DNA from: Paenibacillus swuensis
GTDB lineage: Bacteria; Bacillota; Bacilli; Paenibacillales; DY6
Assembly: GCF_001644605.1 (NCBI RefSeq)
Contig: NZ_CP011388.1
Coordinates: 2,498,501-2,562,500 of the forward strand
Direction of reading: 5' to 3'
Length of the DNA: 64,000 bases
Notes under the pieces: generated by a model
The model's input: only the letters and a program-made list of their open reading frames with translations
Database searches by the model: none
Told to the model about the DNA's origin: nothing
In this document: positions 17,200 to 25,162 of the stretch, in pieces
Position numbering within the stretch: the stretch's first letter is position 1
Layout: every line of letters starts with the position of its first letter
Translations under genes and position numbers: made by a program

Positions 17200-17439
17200 A
17201 TGAGAGATATTATCATTCAAATAATTAACGAATGGAATCCGGTGGACATTTATCCATTACTGAAAGATGAATATTATTCTGAGTCACAAAAGGTGTTTGA
17301 GGCAATGGATCTCACCAGTACAGCAAATGAACTAGCTAAAGAAATGTTCAACATTTTTGTAAAGTCTTTCGGTAAGGAGTTCAACAAGTCTATGGATGAA
17401 TGCAGATATATTGCAAAGAAAATCATCAATTCAAAATAA
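17200..17439 (+). CDS. DUF1871-like small protein, probable immunity protein of the Rhs tip
   Basis: The 79-residue acidic protein begins MRDIIIQIINEWNPVDIYPL and ends FGKEFNKSMDECRYIAKKII, a pattern resembling DUF1871 proteins. It starts 11 bases after the toxin-tip stop with a GGGAG site, the usual place for the immunity gene of an Rhs/CDI toxin. It is intact although the toxin gene is broken. The immunity role is inferred from position and size. Confidence 0.65.
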   Translation: MRDIIIQIINEWNPVDIYPLLKDEYYSESQKVFEAMDLTSTANELAKEMFNIFVKSFGKEFNKSMDECRYIAKKIINSK

Positions 17440-17570
17440 AACGGCGGGGGCTACCAAGTTCCGAGTGAAACCATATCATTTAATCAATAAAATAGATTAA
17501 CTTGGTTCTCCATCAATGTATTACAACTTATAGTTAAGAAATTGAAAGTGAATTGCTAAAAGATCAAACC

Positions 17571-17610
17571 AGAACCTTGACTGGCTTAAGCCTTTCAAGG
17601 TTCTTTAAAA
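17571..17610 (+). terminator. Terminator after the immunity gene
   Basis: AGAACCTTGA (17571-17580) pairs with TCAAGGTTCT (17595-17604) around an inner palindrome GGCTTAAGCC, followed by TTTAAAA. Within the 350-bp gap 17440-17791 only this hairpin and the candidate promoter at 17647 were recognised. Confidence 0.7.
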
Positions 17611-17646
17611 CCTCAAATCCAGAACTCGAATCGATCAATTTCCCCA

Positions 17647-17674
17647 TTCATTTACAACATCTTTACACCGATAT
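17647..17674 (+). promoter_or_regulatory. Possible sigma-D-like promoter of the SLH-protein gene
   Basis: TTCA (17647-17650), a 16-nt spacer and ACCGATAT (17667-17674) lie 118 bp before the SLH gene. The -10 is identical to that of flaG and the spacing equals the other three sites, but the -35 is poorer. Confidence 0.4.
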
Positions 17675-17791
17675 ACTATTTAGGCCATCCGCGTTTGTTA
17701 TGGTTTACATAGTTCCAAAGTCATAGAGGTTCATCCTGGGTACAACCAGTTTACATAAACGACAGCAACTCACTTACAAAGGAGAATTACC

Positions 17792-20425
17792 TTGAAACCA
17801 TCATCTACATTTAAACGTTTCATCTCACTCGCGCTTGTTATGATACTTATTGTATCGACATTCGCACCGCTCGCAGGGGCAGCTACTAAGACTACCAAAA
17901 AACATTGGGCAGACGCCTGGATTCAACAATGGAACGAACAAGACCTTATCTCTTCAGCGACATTCCAACCGAACGCACCAGCCACTCGCGGCGAATTGGT
18001 GAATTGGATTAATAAAGTGTTTGCTATTCCTGCGACATCTGGAAATGTAGCGAAGAACGTCTATTTCACAGATGTCCCCGTGAGCAGCTCGGTATACAGC
18101 AATGTGTACACAGCGGTGCAAGCCGGTTACATCTCTGGACTGGGCGACGGTACATTTGGCGCACAGAAATCAGTAACACGTCAGGAAACAGCTGTTATGC
18201 TGGCGAAACTTTTTGCGCTTAGTACAACAACTTCGGACAAGCTTGCTTACACCGATGGTGCATCCGTGGCAAAATGGAGCGCAGGCGCAGTTCAATCCGT
18301 GACGGAACAAGGCTTCATGACAGGCAATGCGGGTAAATTTTCGCCCAAAAAAGTTCTAACAAAAGCCGAAGCAATTGTCCTCATCGACCGCGCTTTGAAG
18401 TTGCCTAGTATCACAATCAACAAAGCAGGCACTAATGGACCGACAATAGGTCATTCCTACCTTCCGAAGAACGTTATCATTAACGTGCCGGGTGTAACGC
18501 TACAGAACGTAACGATTGCGGGCAACCTGGAAATCGGTGAAGGCGTTGGTCAAGGCGAAGCATACATCCGCAACGTGAACGTAAAAGGTACTACGACCGT
18601 CAAGGGCGGCGGGGAGAATAGTATCCATTTTGAAAATGCGGTCATGGTTACGATTGTTGTAGATAAAGCGAATGGTACCGTTCGTCTGGTAGTTGAAGGC
18701 AGAACGCACATTAGCGACATCATTATCCAATCTCCTGCCAAAGTAGAAGCTTCGAACGAGTCGGCCATCAATGCCGTGACGTTGTCGGAGGAGTTGCCTA
18801 AGGATAGTCACGTACAATTGCTAGGTTCATATGAGACTGTAAACGTGAAGGCTAGTAGCATTGTCGTTGATTTGCCAAAAGGTAGCGTAGATAACATGAT
18901 CGTCGACCCTACTGCAAAAGGCACCACAGTAAACACATCTAAAGAAGTCGAAATCCTTAAGTTGATCATGAATGCTGCGATTAAAGTAACCGGTCAAGCT
19001 TTGGTTCAAAATGCAGTCGTGAACGCCGCGGGCATTACGATGGATAAGGCTGCAACGAAGATGGAAAAAGGCAAGGACGTACCAGCGGATGTTCAAATTA
19101 CGGTTGGCGGCCAAGCGAAGGGTGTAGGCACAACAACAACGGCGACACCTACACCGACAGCTCCTGCTACAAGCACCCCGGATACGGGATCTGTTACGCC
19201 ACCTACCACAACTACACCGGATTCAGGTTCTATAACGCCTCCAGTAACACAACCGGAGCCTCAACCTAAACCGGAAGATCAGACAGCACCAATTGTTACG
19301 GGTGTAACAGGGAATGTATATATTGGCGATACACTAACATTGCAGAGTAATGAAGATGGCCATATCTACATTGTGCCTGAAGGTTCAACGTTCACTAAAA
19401 TTTATTTGGATATGATTGTGTCTAACACTAAAGGTGTTAAAGCTGAAAACATTAAGGATACAGATATTACTCTTTCTACTCAGGGTCTGACAGAAGGTAG
19501 ATATGCAGTTGTCGCGGTAGATGCAGCAGGCAATGTGTCTCAACCTGTTAGGTTGAAAATAGAATCTTTAACTCAAACTACATTAACCTTTTTGCATATT
19601 GGGATAGGCTTCAATGATCATATTGGTCTCAGATTTAATAAAATTATTTACAGTGTTTACAGTACCTCAGAAACTTTAAAAGCAGCAGTTTCCATCTCCA
19701 AGGATGGAATAAACTTTACCGCGCTTGCGGCCGAAGATCGGGTATCCATTTCTCAAGATGGTGTGTCTATTGATTTTCATGAAGAATTCAGAGGTAAAAC
19801 TTATATAAAATTGGCTTCTAATTCCGTTGAAGATACAGGTGGGGACATATATCCAAATGAAATCTCAGTAAACTTTAACTCAGGAACTAATGTGGATTTA
19901 CTCTCTGCAGATAGAATAGATCCTAATGGAAGAGTAGACTTTAAAGTTGACGCAGCGGTTGCAGTCTATTTTGTACCAGACAATGTATGGGGAACCTTGA
20001 CTAATTATGAGAATGCAGTAGTTAGAGGAGATGCTCTTAAACGTATAGTTTTGCCAAATGAGGTTGATCAGCCAATATTTTTTGATACAACAGGGCTTCG
20101 GGAAGGTTATTATCGATTAATGGTATGGGCTGGTGAAAGCAAACAGATTAAAATAAGTATTCCCGAAAGTCCTAGAATAAACCTTAACCAAGTTGATATT
20201 ATTCATGATACGGTCAATAGGACCGCTACCTTTACTTTTAATAATCTGTTGCCAACCGATGTTATCAAAGTTTACGAGATTAATGCATCAACACCTATTT
20301 ACACTCTATCTCCAAAAGCAGGAGAAAATTTCGTGAAAATCGAAGGCTTACAACTTTACAAAATGCATCAATACACGCTAACTCAACAAGGTAAAAAAGA
20401 AAGTATGGTACAAGAGATATTGTAA
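17792..20425 (+). CDS. S-layer-homology (SLH) surface protein with beta-repeat and Thr/Pro linker
   Basis: The 877-residue protein starts at TTG (AAGGAG seven bases upstream). A signal peptide (about 1-30, ending LAGA) is followed by three SLH domains: about 38-90 (WADAWIQQW...TRGELVNWINKVF), 92-140 (TAVQAGYISGLGDGTFG...TRQETAVMLAKLF) and 150-205 (QSVTEQGFMTGNAGKFSP...KAEAIVLIDRAL). SLH domains bind pyruvylated cell-wall polymers, so the protein is displayed at the surface. Residues about 210-440 look like a beta-solenoid (VTLQNVTIAGNLEIG, VNVKGTTTVKGGG). A Thr/Pro/Ser linker follows (about 445-495), then an unrecognised C-terminal half that is AT-richer in codon use. The function of the C-terminal half is unknown. 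Confidence 0.88.
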   Translation: MKPSSTFKRFISLALVMILIVSTFAPLAGAATKTTKKHWADAWIQQWNEQDLISSATFQPNAPATRGELVNWINKVFAIPATSGNVAKNVYFTDVPVSSSVYSNVYTAVQAGYISGLGDGTFGAQKSVTRQETAVMLAKLFALSTTTSDKLAYTDGASVAKWSAGAVQSVTEQGFMTGNAGKFSPKKVLTKAEAIVLIDRALKLPSITINKAGTNGPTIGHSYLPKNVIINVPGVTLQNVTIAGNLEIGEGVGQGEAYIRNVNVKGTTTVKGGGENSIHFENAVMVTIVVDKANGTVRLVVEGRTHISDIIIQSPAKVEASNESAINAVTLSEELPKDSHVQLLGSYETVNVKASSIVVDLPKGSVDNMIVDPTAKGTTVNTSKEVEILKLIMNAAIKVTGQALVQNAVVNAAGITMDKAATKMEKGKDVPADVQITVGGQAKGVGTTTTATPTPTAPATSTPDTGSVTPPTTTTPDSGSITPPVTQPEPQPKPEDQTAPIVTGVTGNVYIGDTLTLQSNEDGHIYIVPEGSTFTKIYLDMIVSNTKGVKAENIKDTDITLSTQGLTEGRYAVVAVDAAGNVSQPVRLKIESLTQTTLTFLHIGIGFNDHIGLRFNKIIYSVYSTSETLKAAVSISKDGINFTALAAEDRVSISQDGVSIDFHEEFRGKTYIKLASNSVEDTGGDIYPNEISVNFNSGTNVDLLSADRIDPNGRVDFKVDAAVAVYFVPDNVWGTLTNYENAVVRGDALKRIVLPNEVDQPIFFDTTGLREGYYRLMVWAGESKQIKISIPESPRINLNQVDIIHDTVNRTATFTFNNLLPTDVIKVYEINASTPIYTLSPKAGENFVKIEGLQLYKMHQYTLTQQGKKESMVQEIL

Positions 20426-20477
20426 GTGAGCTAGTATCGACGATAATTCAACTCAATACCTATTAAACTGAACTATA

Positions 20478-20528
20478 ACCCGAAAGAATGACACTCAAAA
20501 AAGTGTTGTCTTTCGGGTCTTGTATTTT
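20478..20528 (+). terminator. Terminator after the SLH gene
   Basis: ACCCGAAAGA (20478-20487) pairs with TCTTTCGGGT (20509-20518), with an inner ACACT/AGTGT stem, followed by CTTGTATTTT. Confidence 0.88.
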
Positions 20529-20603
20529 ATTCAACATAATAAAGCATTTGAAGTGCCTAACATCGTAATTTATGTGAGTAGTATTTCTGGAGGACTGAGT
20601 TGA

Positions 20604-20851
20604 TTGAAGAAAGAAGTTGAGATTATTGAGTATTCTTCTGAGCGAGGTATTCAACTAGTTTGGGAAGACGGATCAACAATAAAGACGTCCATTCAAGATA
20701 ATGTTGTTGTGATTAGAGGCGATACGGCTGGCTTAGTCTCTCTTGCGCAACACTTGCTCAAGCAGAAGTGCCCAAGGGCCATCATGTTCATTATGATGAA
20801 TCTAATTCATTAGAAGAAGGCTCGTGTGATGTCATTATAGAAAAATTGTAA
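20604..20851 (+). pseudogene. Imm32-like immunity gene with a frameshift
   Basis: From the TTG at 20604 (GGAGG ten bases upstream) the frame encodes IEIIEYS-like sequence ending VVIRGDTAGLVSLAQHLL, then runs into an unrelated tail with a stop at 20813. In another frame the sequence continues QAEVPKGHHVHYDESNSLEEGSCDVIIEKL to a stop at 20849-20851. Joined, the two parts look like a complete Imm32-type immunity protein (the HYDE...NSLEEGS...IIEK ending is characteristic). One base appears lost near 20757-20765. No cognate toxin lies adjacent. The family call is from memory of the motif. Confidence 0.72.
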
Positions 20852-20936
20852 TAAAAAGAGTTTCAGTGGGGCTAAACGACCGTATGGAATTCAATATTCT
20901 AAGCGGATATAGATCCTGCATTATAATAGTTATAAC

Positions 20937-20980
20937 AAAAGTGGCTTCCGAGTAAACAACAGCCACTTTTAATTTTGCAC
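20937..20980. terminator. Hairpin terminator in the Imm32-csp gap
   Basis: AAAAGTGGCT (20937-20946) pairs with AGCCACTTTT (20961-20970), followed by AATTTT; symmetric enough to act in both directions. The rest of the 494-bp gap 20852-21345 holds a DnaA-box cluster and the csp promoter. Confidence 0.8.
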
Positions 20981-21129
20981 ATAGTCCAATCTCCTTAACT
21001 ACAGACGAATCCAAAAGAATGACCATTTACACAAACCCATCCCCCTTTTTAGGCTATTCGACCTGTTTTGTCTACAAAATACCCCATCGTTCATGTTACC
21101 TTTTGTCGAAAATATGTGCACATTCTCCC

Positions 21130-21191
21130 TGTGGATAATGTGTATAACTCTGTTAATAACTAATGAAAACAAGCTTTCAGCGTGTGAATAA
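21130..21191 (-). promoter_or_regulatory. DnaA-box cluster
   Basis: Three 9-mers fit the DnaA box TTATNCACA on the minus strand, read on the plus strand as TGTGGATAA (21130-21138), TGTGTATAA (21139-21147, abutting) and TGTGAATAA (21183-21191). A weaker TGTTAATAA (21151-21159) lies between. The first is the perfect consensus TTATCCACA. All have the same orientation within 62 bp. DnaA-box clusters away from oriC act as replication-control sites in B. subtilis. Confidence 0.6.
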
Positions 21192-21264
21192 ACTCGTCTT
21201 ATTTTGTGTATATTTCAATTTTCAGACAATGGCTTACATGAAATGTCAACGCTTACAATTATGA

Positions 21265-21294
21265 TTGACAATTCTTGATTGGCAGTGATATATT
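21265..21294 (+). promoter_or_regulatory. Sigma-A promoter of the cold-shock gene
   Basis: TTGACA (21265-21270), an 18-bp spacer and TATATT (21289-21294). A GTGGG/CCCAC hairpin follows in the leader. Confidence 0.65.
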
Positions 21295-21345
21295 TGGCTT
21301 GTGGGCAGACCCACAGCATTTGAAGATGAAGGGATGTAATCGAAC

Positions 21346-21543
21346 ATGCAAGGAAAAGTGAAATGGTTTAACGCTGAGAAGGGCTACGGCTTTATCGAAA
21401 CAGAAGATGGCGGCGACGTATTCGTACATTTCTCCGCAATCCAGACAGACGGATTCAAGACTCTTGACGAAGGTCAAGAAGTAGAGTTCGACATCGTTGA
21501 AGGCGCACGCGGACCACAAGCAGCTAACGTAATCAAGTTGTAA
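21346..21543 (+). CDS. csp: Cold-shock protein (CspA family)
   Basis: The 65-residue protein [33 protein letters not shown]... carries both RNA-binding motifs, KGYGFIE and VFVHFSAI. CspA-type proteins are single-stranded RNA chaperones. It is a monocistronic gene with its own promoter and a downstream terminator. It cannot be assigned to a particular csp paralogue. Confidence 0.97.
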   Translation: MQGKVKWFNAEKGYGFIETEDGGDVFVHFSAIQTDGFKTLDEGQEVEFDIVEGARGPQAANVIKL

Positions 21544-21604
21544 TCATCAGCCCGATCGGGCTCCGATAGATGGTTAGACTGATCCACATCATAAAGCTTG
21601 CAAG

Positions 21605-21635
21605 GACACCCTGTTTAATGGGGTGTCTTTTTGTG
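21605..21635 (+). terminator. csp terminator
   Basis: GACACCC (21605-21611) pairs with GGGTGTC (21621-21627), followed by TTTTTGTG. A short palindrome AGCCCGATCGGGCT precedes it at 21549-21562. Confidence 0.85.
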
Positions 21636-21724
21636 TACATATACTATACTCTACGATATGGCCAAGCTCTCAATCCACAGCCAACACATTTGACTAAATA
21701 TTCTGAATATTTAACGCGAATTGT

Positions 21725-21753
21725 AAAGGATTTTTTAAGTGGATGGCGAATAC
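21725..21753 (+). promoter_or_regulatory. Sigma-H promoter of hpf
   Basis: AAAGGATTT (21725-21733), an 11-nt spacer and GGCGAATAC (21745-21753) fit the sigma-H consensus RNAGGAWWW-N11/12-RNNGAATWW with one mismatch at the last base. B. subtilis yvyD/hpf is known to use sigma-H and sigma-B. A 7-bp hairpin with loop TAAC (21791-21808) lies just before the ribosome site. Confidence 0.75.
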
Positions 21754-21827
21754 GTATGAGGTAAGGCCGAAAGCTCATGCATACGTAGAGGTTTTGCTAA
21801 CGCAAAACTAAAGGAGGAGTTTTACTT

Positions 21828-22376
21828 ATGAATCTTTTGATACGCGGTGATCACCTAGAAGTCACGCAAGCCCTCAAGGACTACACAGAAAAGAAATTGT
21901 CCCGCCTGGAAAAGTATTTCGAGTCTCCCCCTGCATCTGACGTTCACGTTACGCTTACAGCCGTCAGAGGCATGCACGGTGTTGAGGTAACCATCCCGCT
22001 GCAAGGGCTGCTCCTGAGAGCGCAAGAGAAGAGCGGGGATATGTACGGCTCTATCGATACGGTCGTGGATAAACTGGAACGACAAATTCGCAAACATAAG
22101 ACAAAAGTGAATCGCAAATTAAGGCAAGAACGCGGCATGCGCGATCTGTTCAAAGTTACGACAGACGGCGCAGGATTGTATGAGGAAGAGGATGAACTGG
22201 AATTGGTTCGCACGAAACAATTTGCATTGAAACCTATGGATCTGGAAGAAGCCATTCTCCGTATGAATATGGTGGGACACAGCTTCTTTGTATTCTCCAA
22301 CGCGGGTTCCAATGTCATTAATGTGGTGTACAAGCGCAATGACGGCAAATACGGCCTGATCGAGCCAGCCACCTAA
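21828..22376 (+). CDS. hpf: Ribosome hibernation-promoting factor, long form
   Basis: The 182-residue protein has the N-terminal S30AE domain (MNLLIRGDHLEVTQALKDYTEKKLSRLEKYF) and the C-terminal dimerisation domain (VRTKQFALKPMDLEEAILRMNMVGHSFFVFSNA), the long-HPF architecture of Firmicutes. It dimerises 70S ribosomes into inactive 100S particles in stationary phase. The start has AAAGGAGGAG. It directly precedes secA, as in B. subtilis. Confidence 0.97.
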   Translation: MNLLIRGDHLEVTQALKDYTEKKLSRLEKYFESPPASDVHVTLTAVRGMHGVEVTIPLQGLLLRAQEKSGDMYGSIDTVVDKLERQIRKHKTKVNRKLRQERGMRDLFKVTTDGAGLYEEEDELELVRTKQFALKPMDLEEAILRMNMVGHSFFVFSNAGSNVINVVYKRNDGKYGLIEPAT

Positions 22377-22396
22377 AATATGAATACGACAATGAC

Positions 22397-22430
22397 AGCT
22401 CGGCCATCCGGCCGGGCTTTTTAATTTTTT
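22397..22430 (+). terminator. hpf terminator
   Basis: AGCTCGGCC (22397-22405), loop ATCC and GGCCGGGCT (22410-22418) form a 9-bp stem with one wobble, followed by TTTTAATTTTTT. Confidence 0.92.
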
Positions 22431-22477
22431 CCGCCAAATAAACCTATTTATACCAAGCTCAGCCCCTCGTTCTGTGG

Positions 22478-22506
22478 TTGCGGCATGTTCCACAAACTGT
22501 TACAAT
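22478..22506 (+). promoter_or_regulatory. Sigma-A promoter of secA
   Basis: TTGCGG (22478-22483), a 17-bp spacer and TACAAT (22501-22506), 44 bp before the secA start. Confidence 0.65.
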
Positions 22507-22549
22507 TTAAGGCAAACCATGCGTTAGGCAAGTAGAAAGGGGAAAACCC

Positions 22550-25066
22550 ATGCTGGGATTGGTAAAGAAGATTTTCGGGGACTCAAACGAACGTGAAATC
22601 AAGAAAATGTTGAAGACGGTAGACCGCATCAACCAATTGGAGTCTGACTTCCAAAGTTTATCGGACGAGCAATTAGCTCACAAGACGATTGAATATAGAG
22701 AGCGCCACGAGAAAGGCGAATCCCTGGACGATCTGATGCCTGAGGCGTTCGCGACTGTTCGGGAAGCTTCTAAGCGTACCCTGGGCAAACGTCATTACGA
22801 TGTACAAATGATCGGTGGTATGGTGCTTCACGAAGGCCGTATTGCGGAGATGAAAACTGGTGAAGGTAAGACGTTGGTCGGTACCCTATCTGTGTATTTG
22901 AACGCTCTGACAGGCAAGGGCGTGCATGTGGTTACGGTCAATGATTACCTGGCACAGCGTGATAGCGCGGAAATGTCCCAGATTTATAACTTCCTCGGAC
23001 TAACGGTTGGCGTCAATCTGCATGAGCTGACCCATGACGAGAAGCAAGAAGCATATGCTTGCGATATCACTTACGGAACGAACAATGAGTTCGGGTTCGA
23101 TTATTTGCGCGACAATATGGTCATGTACAAAGAACAGATGGTACAACGGCCTCTTTACTATGCGATCATTGACGAAGTAGACTCCATCCTGGTGGATGAA
23201 GCGAGAACACCGCTGATCATCTCAGGACAGGCTGCTAAGTCGACGGAGCTTTATTTTGCTGCGGATCGCTTTGTTCAGCGTCTTACGTTTGAAGAGGATT
23301 ACACGGTTGATATCAAGGTCCGCTCCGTTGCTTTAACGGAAGCCGGCGTAGCCAAAGCGGAACGCGCTTTCGGCATCGACAACCTGTTCGATCACGAGCA
23401 TGTCACACTGAATCACCACATTCAACAAGCGCTTAAAGCGAACTACATCATGCGTAACGATGTGGACTATGTCGTACAGGACGGCGAAGTGCTGATCGTC
23501 GATGAGTTCACGGGCCGCATCATGACAGGCCGCCGTTACAGCGATGGCCTTCACCAGGCGATCGAAGCGAAGGAAGAGCTGGAAGTACAGAATGAAAGCA
23601 TGACACTTGCTACGATTACATTCCAGAATTACTTCCGGATGTACCGCAAGCTGGCGGGTATGACGGGTACAGCGAAGACCGAGGAAGAAGAGTTTAAGAA
23701 AATTTACGGCCTGGATGTAGTCCAAGTGCCTACGAACCGCCCGAACATCCGTCAGGATATCCCGGACGTAGTATACAAGTCGGAAGGCAGCAAATTCCGC
23801 GCCGTTGTGGACGAAATTGTCCAACGCCATCAGAAGAACCAACCGGTTCTGGTCGGTACGATCTCCATCGAGAATTCCGAGAAGCTGTCGGATATGCTCA
23901 AGAAGAAAGGCATTACACATAAAGTATTGAATGCCAAATACCATGCGGAAGAAGCCGAAATCGTATCCCGCGCCGGCGAACCGGGTTCGGTTACGATTGC
24001 TACGAATATGGCGGGCCGTGGTACGGATATTTTGCTTGGTCAAGGCGTACCGGATACAGGCGGTTTGCATATTATAGGTACAGAACGTCACGAAAGCCGC
24101 CGGATCGATAACCAGCTGCGCGGTCGTGCGGGACGTCAAGGCGACCCGGGCTCCTCCCAGTTCTATCTGTCTCTGGAAGATGAACTGATGCGCAGATTCG
24201 GCGCGGAGAACATCATGGCGATGATGGATCGTCTTGGCTTTGAAGAGGATCAGCCGATTGAAAGCCGTCTCATCACAAGAGCGATTGAATCCGCGCAGAA
24301 GCGGGTGGAAGGCAACAACTTCGACCTGCGGAAAGTGGTACTTCAATATGATGACGTGATGAATCAGCAACGTGAGATTATTTACAAGCAACGCCGTGAA
24401 GTGCTGAACTCCGAGAATGTGCGTGAGATTGTGCTGGAGATGATCTATCCGGTTATTGACCGCATCGTGAAAGCTCATGCTTCCGAAGATGTGATTCCGG
24501 AAGAGTGGGATCTTCAAGCCATTGCGGATTACGCCAACGCGACCTTCCTGCAAGAAGGCGAAACGCAAGCGGCTGAGCTTGAAGGCAAGGAACAGGATGA
24601 TATACTCGAGTTCCTGAAGGCCAGAGTGCTCAGCGATTACGATGCCAAAGAAGCGAACATGGGCTCCGAAACGATGCGTGAATTCGAGAAAGTCATCTTG
24701 CTTCGTTCCGTAGACAGCAAGTGGATGGATCACATTGACGCGATGGACCAGCTTCGTCAAGGAATACATCTTCGGGCTTACGGCGGTACAGATCCGCTTC
24801 GGGAATACCAGTTCGAAGGCTTCGAGATGTTCCAGGAGATGATCAACAGCATTCAGGAAGAAGTAGCCACTTATATTATGAAAGCGCAAGTGGAGCAGAA
24901 TCTGGAGCGTAAGCCGGTTGTGGATGAGCAGGCCATTTCCACGAACAGCAGCGAAGCGCAAGTGAAGCGTCCTGTTGTGAACAAGGAAGAAAGCCGAATC
25001 GGACGCAACGATCTCTGTCCTTGCGGCAGCGGCAAGAAGTACAAGAACTGTCACGGTCAAGCGTAA
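22550..25066 (+). CDS. secA: Preprotein translocase ATPase SecA
   Basis: The 838-residue protein has the SecA N terminus, a Walker A motif (MKTGEGKTL, about residues 100-108), the DEAD-type box ([21 protein letters not shown]), the second helicase half with [11 protein letters not shown] and [15 protein letters not shown], and the C-terminal zinc-binding motif [14 protein letters not shown] that contacts SecB or ribosomes. SecA drives secretory proteins through SecYEG at the membrane; clients here would include the vWA/IPT and SLH proteins. Length equals the B. subtilis protein. Confidence 0.99.
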   Translation: MLGLVKKIFGDSNEREIKKMLKTVDRINQLESDFQSLSDEQLAHKTIEYRERHEKGESLDDLMPEAFATVREASKRTLGKRHYDVQMIGGMVLHEGRIAEMKTGEGKTLVGTLSVYLNALTGKGVHVVTVNDYLAQRDSAEMSQIYNFLGLTVGVNLHELTHDEKQEAYACDITYGTNNEFGFDYLRDNMVMYKEQMVQRPLYYAIIDEVDSILVDEARTPLIISGQAAKSTELYFAADRFVQRLTFEEDYTVDIKVRSVALTEAGVAKAERAFGIDNLFDHEHVTLNHHIQQALKANYIMRNDVDYVVQDGEVLIVDEFTGRIMTGRRYSDGLHQAIEAKEELEVQNESMTLATITFQNYFRMYRKLAGMTGTAKTEEEEFKKIYGLDVVQVPTNRPNIRQDIPDVVYKSEGSKFRAVVDEIVQRHQKNQPVLVGTISIENSEKLSDMLKKKGITHKVLNAKYHAEEAEIVSRAGEPGSVTIATNMAGRGTDILLGQGVPDTGGLHIIGTERHESRRIDNQLRGRAGRQGDPGSSQFYLSLEDELMRRFGAENIMAMMDRLGFEEDQPIESRLITRAIESAQKRVEGNNFDLRKVVLQYDDVMNQQREIIYKQRREVLNSENVREIVLEMIYPVIDRIVKAHASEDVIPEEWDLQAIADYANATFLQEGETQAAELEGKEQDDILEFLKARVLSDYDAKEANMGSETMREFEKVILLRSVDSKWMDHIDAMDQLRQGIHLRAYGGTDPLREYQFEGFEMFQEMINSIQEEVATYIMKAQVEQNLERKPVVDEQAISTNSSEAQVKRPVVNKEESRIGRNDLCPCGSGKKYKNCHGQA

Positions 25067-25087
25067 CGTTAAATATAGCTGTACAAG

Positions 25088-25121
25088 GGAAGGATCCGCG
25101 ACCTGCGGATGCTTCCTTTTC
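25088..25121 (+). terminator. secA terminator
   Basis: GGAAGGATCCGC (25088-25099) pairs with GCGGATGCTTCC (25105-25116) with one internal mismatch, followed by TTTTCC. Confidence 0.8.
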
Positions 25122-25162
25122 CGTATACCAGATGAAAACAATAACTTTAGAGGTGAGCGTAC

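Noticed and set aside
21130..21191. Chromosomal replication origin
   Set aside because: DnaA boxes are present, but there is no dnaA, dnaN or AT-rich unwinding region of oriC type nearby; a non-origin cluster is more likely.
21570..21764. 64-codon frame between csp and hpf
   Set aside because: It overlaps the csp terminator and the sigma-H promoter and has no ribosome site.
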